A stretch of 44,937 nt of DNA from Acetatifactor sp. (lineage in GTDB: Bacteria > Bacillota > Clostridia > Lachnospirales > Lachnospiraceae), in NCBI GenBank assembly GCA_016293615.1, contig JAEDDX010000016.1:1-44937 (forward strand), written 5' to 3'. The notes beneath the pieces were generated by a model. It did not search any database, had not been told where the DNA came from, and worked only from the letters and a program-made list of their open reading frames with translations. Position numbers and translations under genes: made by a program. Positions 42,286 through 44,937 of this stretch are shown piece after piece. Numbering within the stretch: position 1 is the stretch's first letter; each line of letters starts with the position of its first letter.

Positions 42286-44199
42286 ATGAAGAGAAAAATC
42301 GCAGTATATGCAAATGGCTGGAGCAATGAGATCGCCTATGCGGCTACGGAGGGAATCATGCAGTGTGCGCAGGAGCGCGGCGTGGATGTCTTTGAGTTTA
42401 TAAGCCACGCGACATGGGGTTCCGGACCTGAGATCAACGCCGGAGAAGATCATATCTTTGATTTGGGTGTGATTGAAGATTTCGACGGACTTATCGTTCT
42501 TTCCAATATTTTAAATTCTCCCGAAAGCTATGTGAGATATCTCTGCAGGCGCGCCGCGGAAGCGGGCGTACCGACTGTCAGCGTAGGGATTCCGGTGGAA
42601 GGCGTCTGCAATATGATAACGGACAATGAAGCCGGAATGCGTGAATTGGTCACGCACCTGATGGAAAAGCATGGCGTGAAAAGGATGGTATTTGCCGGAG
42701 GCAACGAAATGCACCCGGACTGTCAGGAACGCCTGAAGGTACTGAAGAAGGTCGCGCAGGAGCACAACTGTCCCATGGATTCGGAGGATATTTATTTTGG
42801 AGACTGGAGCTTCCTCTGGGCACAGAACCTGGCGGAAGAGCTCTGCAAGTCTTCCCGTGGGCTGCCGGATGCCATCATCTGCGCCAATGATGATACCGCA
42901 CTCGCAATCATCGGCAAACTTCAGAAGAAAGGGTATGCGGTTCCCAGAGATGTGATCGTTACGGGCTTTGACTGCATCCAGGCCGGCCAGGATTTTTATC
43001 CTGCGCTGACGACGGTAAAACAGGATTACCATCAGACCGGCTATCGCGCATGTCAATGGGTATTCGATACGGTCGATGGCAAAAATCCTCCTCAGACAGT
43101 CGTGATTCCTTCCCAATTTGTGATGGGAGAGAGCTGCTGCAGCGATATCGCCAAGTATGACACCAATCGAAGGAGAATCGGTCAGGATGCTTATACCAAT
43201 ACGATGCGGACGATCCTTCTGGAGCAGTGCGAGGGCGCTATCGAAGGTCAGATTCTGAGGGCGAAGGATGTTGCCGATCTGAGAGGATCACTGGCGTGGC
43301 ATTACACCTGCAATCATACCTTTGAGGGCGACAGTATTTATATGGTTGTGGAGAATGATTATTTCAACTCCGTCAAACAGAAGAGGCTGCAGATTAAAAC
43401 CATCAACTATGAGGAAGAAATGACTGTGATTGTTGCACAGCGCGGTGGCGAGTCTCTGCCGATTCTGACTGTTGACCATCATGAACTGATACCCGGTTAC
43501 AGGAAGGAGGAAAAGAATCATCTGTATCTGTTTATGCCGCTGCATCTCAATCAGTATGCCTACGGTTATATCGTGTTTGTGGATAATATGCGCTTTGTGT
43601 TAGAACGCAAGGCCGCGGCTTATGCCGGCAGAATCCAGCTGTCACTTGACCGTTTCCGCAGTAACCTGTATGTCGACCTGATCAACCGCGAACTGATGGA
43701 GATATCCCAGACGGATTCCCTGACGGGACTTGGCAACCGCTTCAGCTACAACCAGAGGGCGATTCCGATGTTTGAGAATAATAAAGCAAGCGGAATCGGC
43801 ACGGTCGTAATGTTCGTGGACATCAATTTTATGAAGCATATCAATGACAGATTCGGTCATTTACAGGGAGATCTGGCTCTGCGGATCGTTGCCGACATCA
43901 TCAGGCAGTCCATTCCTTCCGATTGGCTGGCGATCCGTTACGGCGGTGATGAATTCCTGATCGTCGGTGATGAGAAGAGTGATATTTCACCTGCCGGGGT
44001 GCAGGAAACGATCTGTATCGCGGCTGACGGCGCGAGAGATAAGATGGGGCTGCCGTACGATGTAAGCATCAGCTGCGGCTTTGTGGTTGCAGATACTTCT
44101 GATGAGAAGGGTCTGTCGGATTACATCAAAGATGCGGATGAGAGGATGTATCGAATGAAGCAGGAGATTCACAGACTTCACGAAGAGAACAAGAGATGA
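42286..44199 (+). CDS. diguanylate cyclase with LacI-type ligand-binding sensor
   Basis: The 637-residue protein joins three parts. Residues 1 to about 290 are a LacI/periplasmic-binding-fold domain (IAVYANGWSNEIAYAATEGI, DAIICANDDTALAIIGKLQK, VTGFDC) without the LacI DNA-binding helix-turn-helix. A middle region of about 150 residues is probably a GAF-like domain. The C-terminal GGDEF domain has an intact active site (YGGDEF, G553-F557, and FVDINFMKHINDRFGH) for making c-di-GMP. There is no signal peptide or membrane helix, so it should sense a cytosolic ligand. No RxxD inhibitory site precedes GGDEF. GGAGG 4 nt before 42286 supports this start over an ATG at 42274. Confidence 0.87.
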   Translation: MKRKIAVYANGWSNEIAYAATEGIMQCAQERGVDVFEFISHATWGSGPEINAGEDHIFDLGVIEDFDGLIVLSNILNSPESYVRYLCRRAAEAGVPTVSVGIPVEGVCNMITDNEAGMRELVTHLMEKHGVKRMVFAGGNEMHPDCQERLKVLKKVAQEHNCPMDSEDIYFGDWSFLWAQNLAEELCKSSRGLPDAIICANDDTALAIIGKLQKKGYAVPRDVIVTGFDCIQAGQDFYPALTTVKQDYHQTGYRACQWVFDTVDGKNPPQTVVIPSQFVMGESCCSDIAKYDTNRRRIGQDAYTNTMRTILLEQCEGAIEGQILRAKDVADLRGSLAWHYTCNHTFEGDSIYMVVENDYFNSVKQKRLQIKTINYEEEMTVIVAQRGGESLPILTVDHHELIPGYRKEEKNHLYLFMPLHLNQYAYGYIVFVDNMRFVLERKAAAYAGRIQLSLDRFRSNLYVDLINRELMEISQTDSLTGLGNRFSYNQRAIPMFENNKASGIGTVVMFVDINFMKHINDRFGHLQGDLALRIVADIIRQSIPSDWLAIRYGGDEFLIVGDEKSDISPAGVQETICIAADGARDKMGLPYDVSISCGFVVADTSDEKGLSDYIKDADERMYRMKQEIHRLHEENKR

Positions 44200-44250
44200 A
44201 GTTATTCATTGGCAGCATTTGTACAAAATAAATAAATCTCCAAAAAAATG

Positions 44251-44284
44251 AAAGGCAATCTAAATTTTAGGTTGCCTTTTACTT
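44251..44284 (+). terminator. terminator of the diguanylate cyclase gene
   Basis: AAAGGCAA at 44251-44258 pairs with TTGCCTTT at 44272-44279, with further A-T pairs inside, followed by T-rich sequence. It overlaps the -35 region of the ppdK promoter. Confidence 0.78.
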
Positions 44285-44299
44285 ATTTTGTGATATTAT
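44272..44299 (+). promoter_or_regulatory. promoter of ppdK
   Basis: TTGCCT at 44272-44277, 16-nt spacer, TATTAT at 44294-44299. The -35 sits in the 3' arm of the preceding terminator hairpin. Confidence 0.6.
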
Positions 44300-44308
44300 A
44301 GATGTGTG

Positions 44309-44373
44309 CGCTCATTTGAGCGTAAACCAAAGCCAAGTATGAATATTCACTTTCGCCAGAGAGGATATTCATA
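44309..44373 (+). promoter_or_regulatory. two dyads in the ppdK leader
   Basis: CGCTCATTTGAGCG at 44309-44322 is a perfect inverted repeat at the expected transcript start. TATGAATAT (44338-44346) pairs with ATATTCATA (44365-44373). They may be an operator and a 5' stabilising hairpin. Confidence 0.45.
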
Positions 44374-44405
44374 ACAAATCATATTATTTTAGGAGGAAGA
44401 AACAA

Positions 44406-44937
44406 ATGGCAAACAAGTGGGTCTACATGTTTAGCGAAGGCGACATGTCCATGCGTAATCTTCTCGGCGGTAAGGGCGCAAACCTTGCTGAGATGACCGG
44501 CATCGGACTCCCCGTACCTCAGGGCTTCACGATTACAACGGAAGCTTGTACTCAGTACTATGAGGACGGTCGTAAGATCAACGACGAAATCATGGCTCAG
44601 GCTATGGAAGGTGTTAAGAAGATGGAGGAGATCAACGGCAAGAAGTTCGGAGATCTGAAGAACCCTCTGCTCGTTTCCGTTCGTTCCGGTGCTCGTGCTT
44701 CCATGCCCGGTATGATGGATACCATTTTGAACCTTGGTTTGAACGACGAAGTAGTAGCAGCTATGATCGAGGGCAACCCCGATCCCGCTTTCAAGCGTTT
44801 CGTATATGACTCTTACAGACGTTTCATTCAGATGTTCTCTGATGTTGTAATGGAAGTTGGTAAGAAGTACTTCGAGCAGCTGATCGACAAGATGAAAGAA
44901 GAGAAGGGTGTTAAGTTCGACGTTGAGCTTACCGCTG
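44406..44937 (+). CDS. ppdK: pyruvate, phosphate dikinase (5' part)
   Basis: The first 177 codons are present and run off the window end. MANKWVYMFSEG, then LLGGKGANLAEMTGIGLPVPQGFTIT and SVRSGARASMPGMMDTILNLG are the ATP-grasp N-terminal domain of PPDK, which interconverts pyruvate and PEP using ATP/AMP and PPi/Pi, a central glycolytic step in many anaerobes. AGGAGG at 44391-44396 precedes the ATG. Codon use is strongly biased (GGT, CGT, AAC, CCC), suggesting high expression. The catalytic His lies beyond the window. Confidence 0.95.
   Translation, partial: MANKWVYMFSEGDMSMRNLLGGKGANLAEMTGIGLPVPQGFTITTEACTQYYEDGRKINDEIMAQAMEGVKKMEEINGKKFGDLKNPLLVSVRSGARASMPGMMDTILNLGLNDEVVAAMIEGNPDPAFKRFVYDSYRRFIQMFSDVVMEVGKKYFEQLIDKMKEEKGVKFDVELTA

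Overview
The window reads as ordinary chromosome of a Gram-positive anaerobe of the Clostridia, most likely Lachnospiraceae. This is inferred from the dgt-dnaG-rpoD-trmK order, strong AGGAGG-type ribosome sites, sigma-A promoters of TTGACA-17-TATAAT type, a CmpB-type membrane protein, a ppx-ppk1 pair and pyruvate phosphate dikinase. Base composition is fairly even except for an AT-rich stretch at about 15.2-18.4 kb that looks acquired and partly decayed.

Layout. 0-3 kb: an acyltransferase with HHxxxDG motif, a zinc-ribbon six-helix membrane protein and an alpha/beta esterase, all co-directional. 3.1-9.5 kb: an information-processing operon (dGTPase-like hydrolase, DnaG, RpoD, TrmK, TGS-domain nucleoside kinase). 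9.5-11.1 kb: RNase P RNA with its own promoter and terminator, then a membrane-anchored trypsin-fold protease. 11.2-15.2 kb: two CobW/COG0523 GTPases (one with a tandem His/Cys metal-binding array, one with a C-terminal domain resembling the TIGR03943/DUF1980 family), YlmH, and a CmpB membrane protein. 15.2-18.4 kb: AT-rich accessory block with a 47-residue ORF, an APH-fold phosphotransferase whose motif reads QGD, a truncated Fic gene and a CPBP protease. 18.4-21.2 kb: a VanR/VanS-like two-component system. 21.3-24.7 kb: pyrB and pyrI on the minus strand separated by an 82-nt palindromic element, a nitroreductase, a PH-domain protein and a small CmpB-like protein. 24.9-29.0 kb: folate operon folC-folE-HD-folP-folBK. 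29.0-31.1 kb: a Gx transporter and NusG-domain-II protein divergent from ApbE, a flavinylation-type neighbourhood. 31.2-39.4 kb: SmtB-type regulator, pheA, a DUF815 ATPase, ppx, ppk1, maf, a HAD phosphatase and a small acidic protein. 39.5-42.1 kb (minus): PHP phosphatase and a YbiT-like ABC-F protein. 42.3-44.9 kb: a cytosolic diguanylate cyclase with a LacI-type sugar-sensor domain, then the start of ppdK, cut by the window end.

Most genes are housekeeping. The less ordinary parts are the CobW pair with metal-binding repeats, the HD-domain protein inside the folate operon (possible filler for the missing dihydroneopterin triphosphate dephosphorylation step), the LacI-sensor diguanylate cyclase, the palindrome splitting pyrB from pyrI, the acyltransferase-DUF-esterase trio, and the decayed AT-rich block. 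No CRISPR array, intact insertion sequence, prophage or tRNA was seen. All assignments rest on reading motifs; no database search was run.
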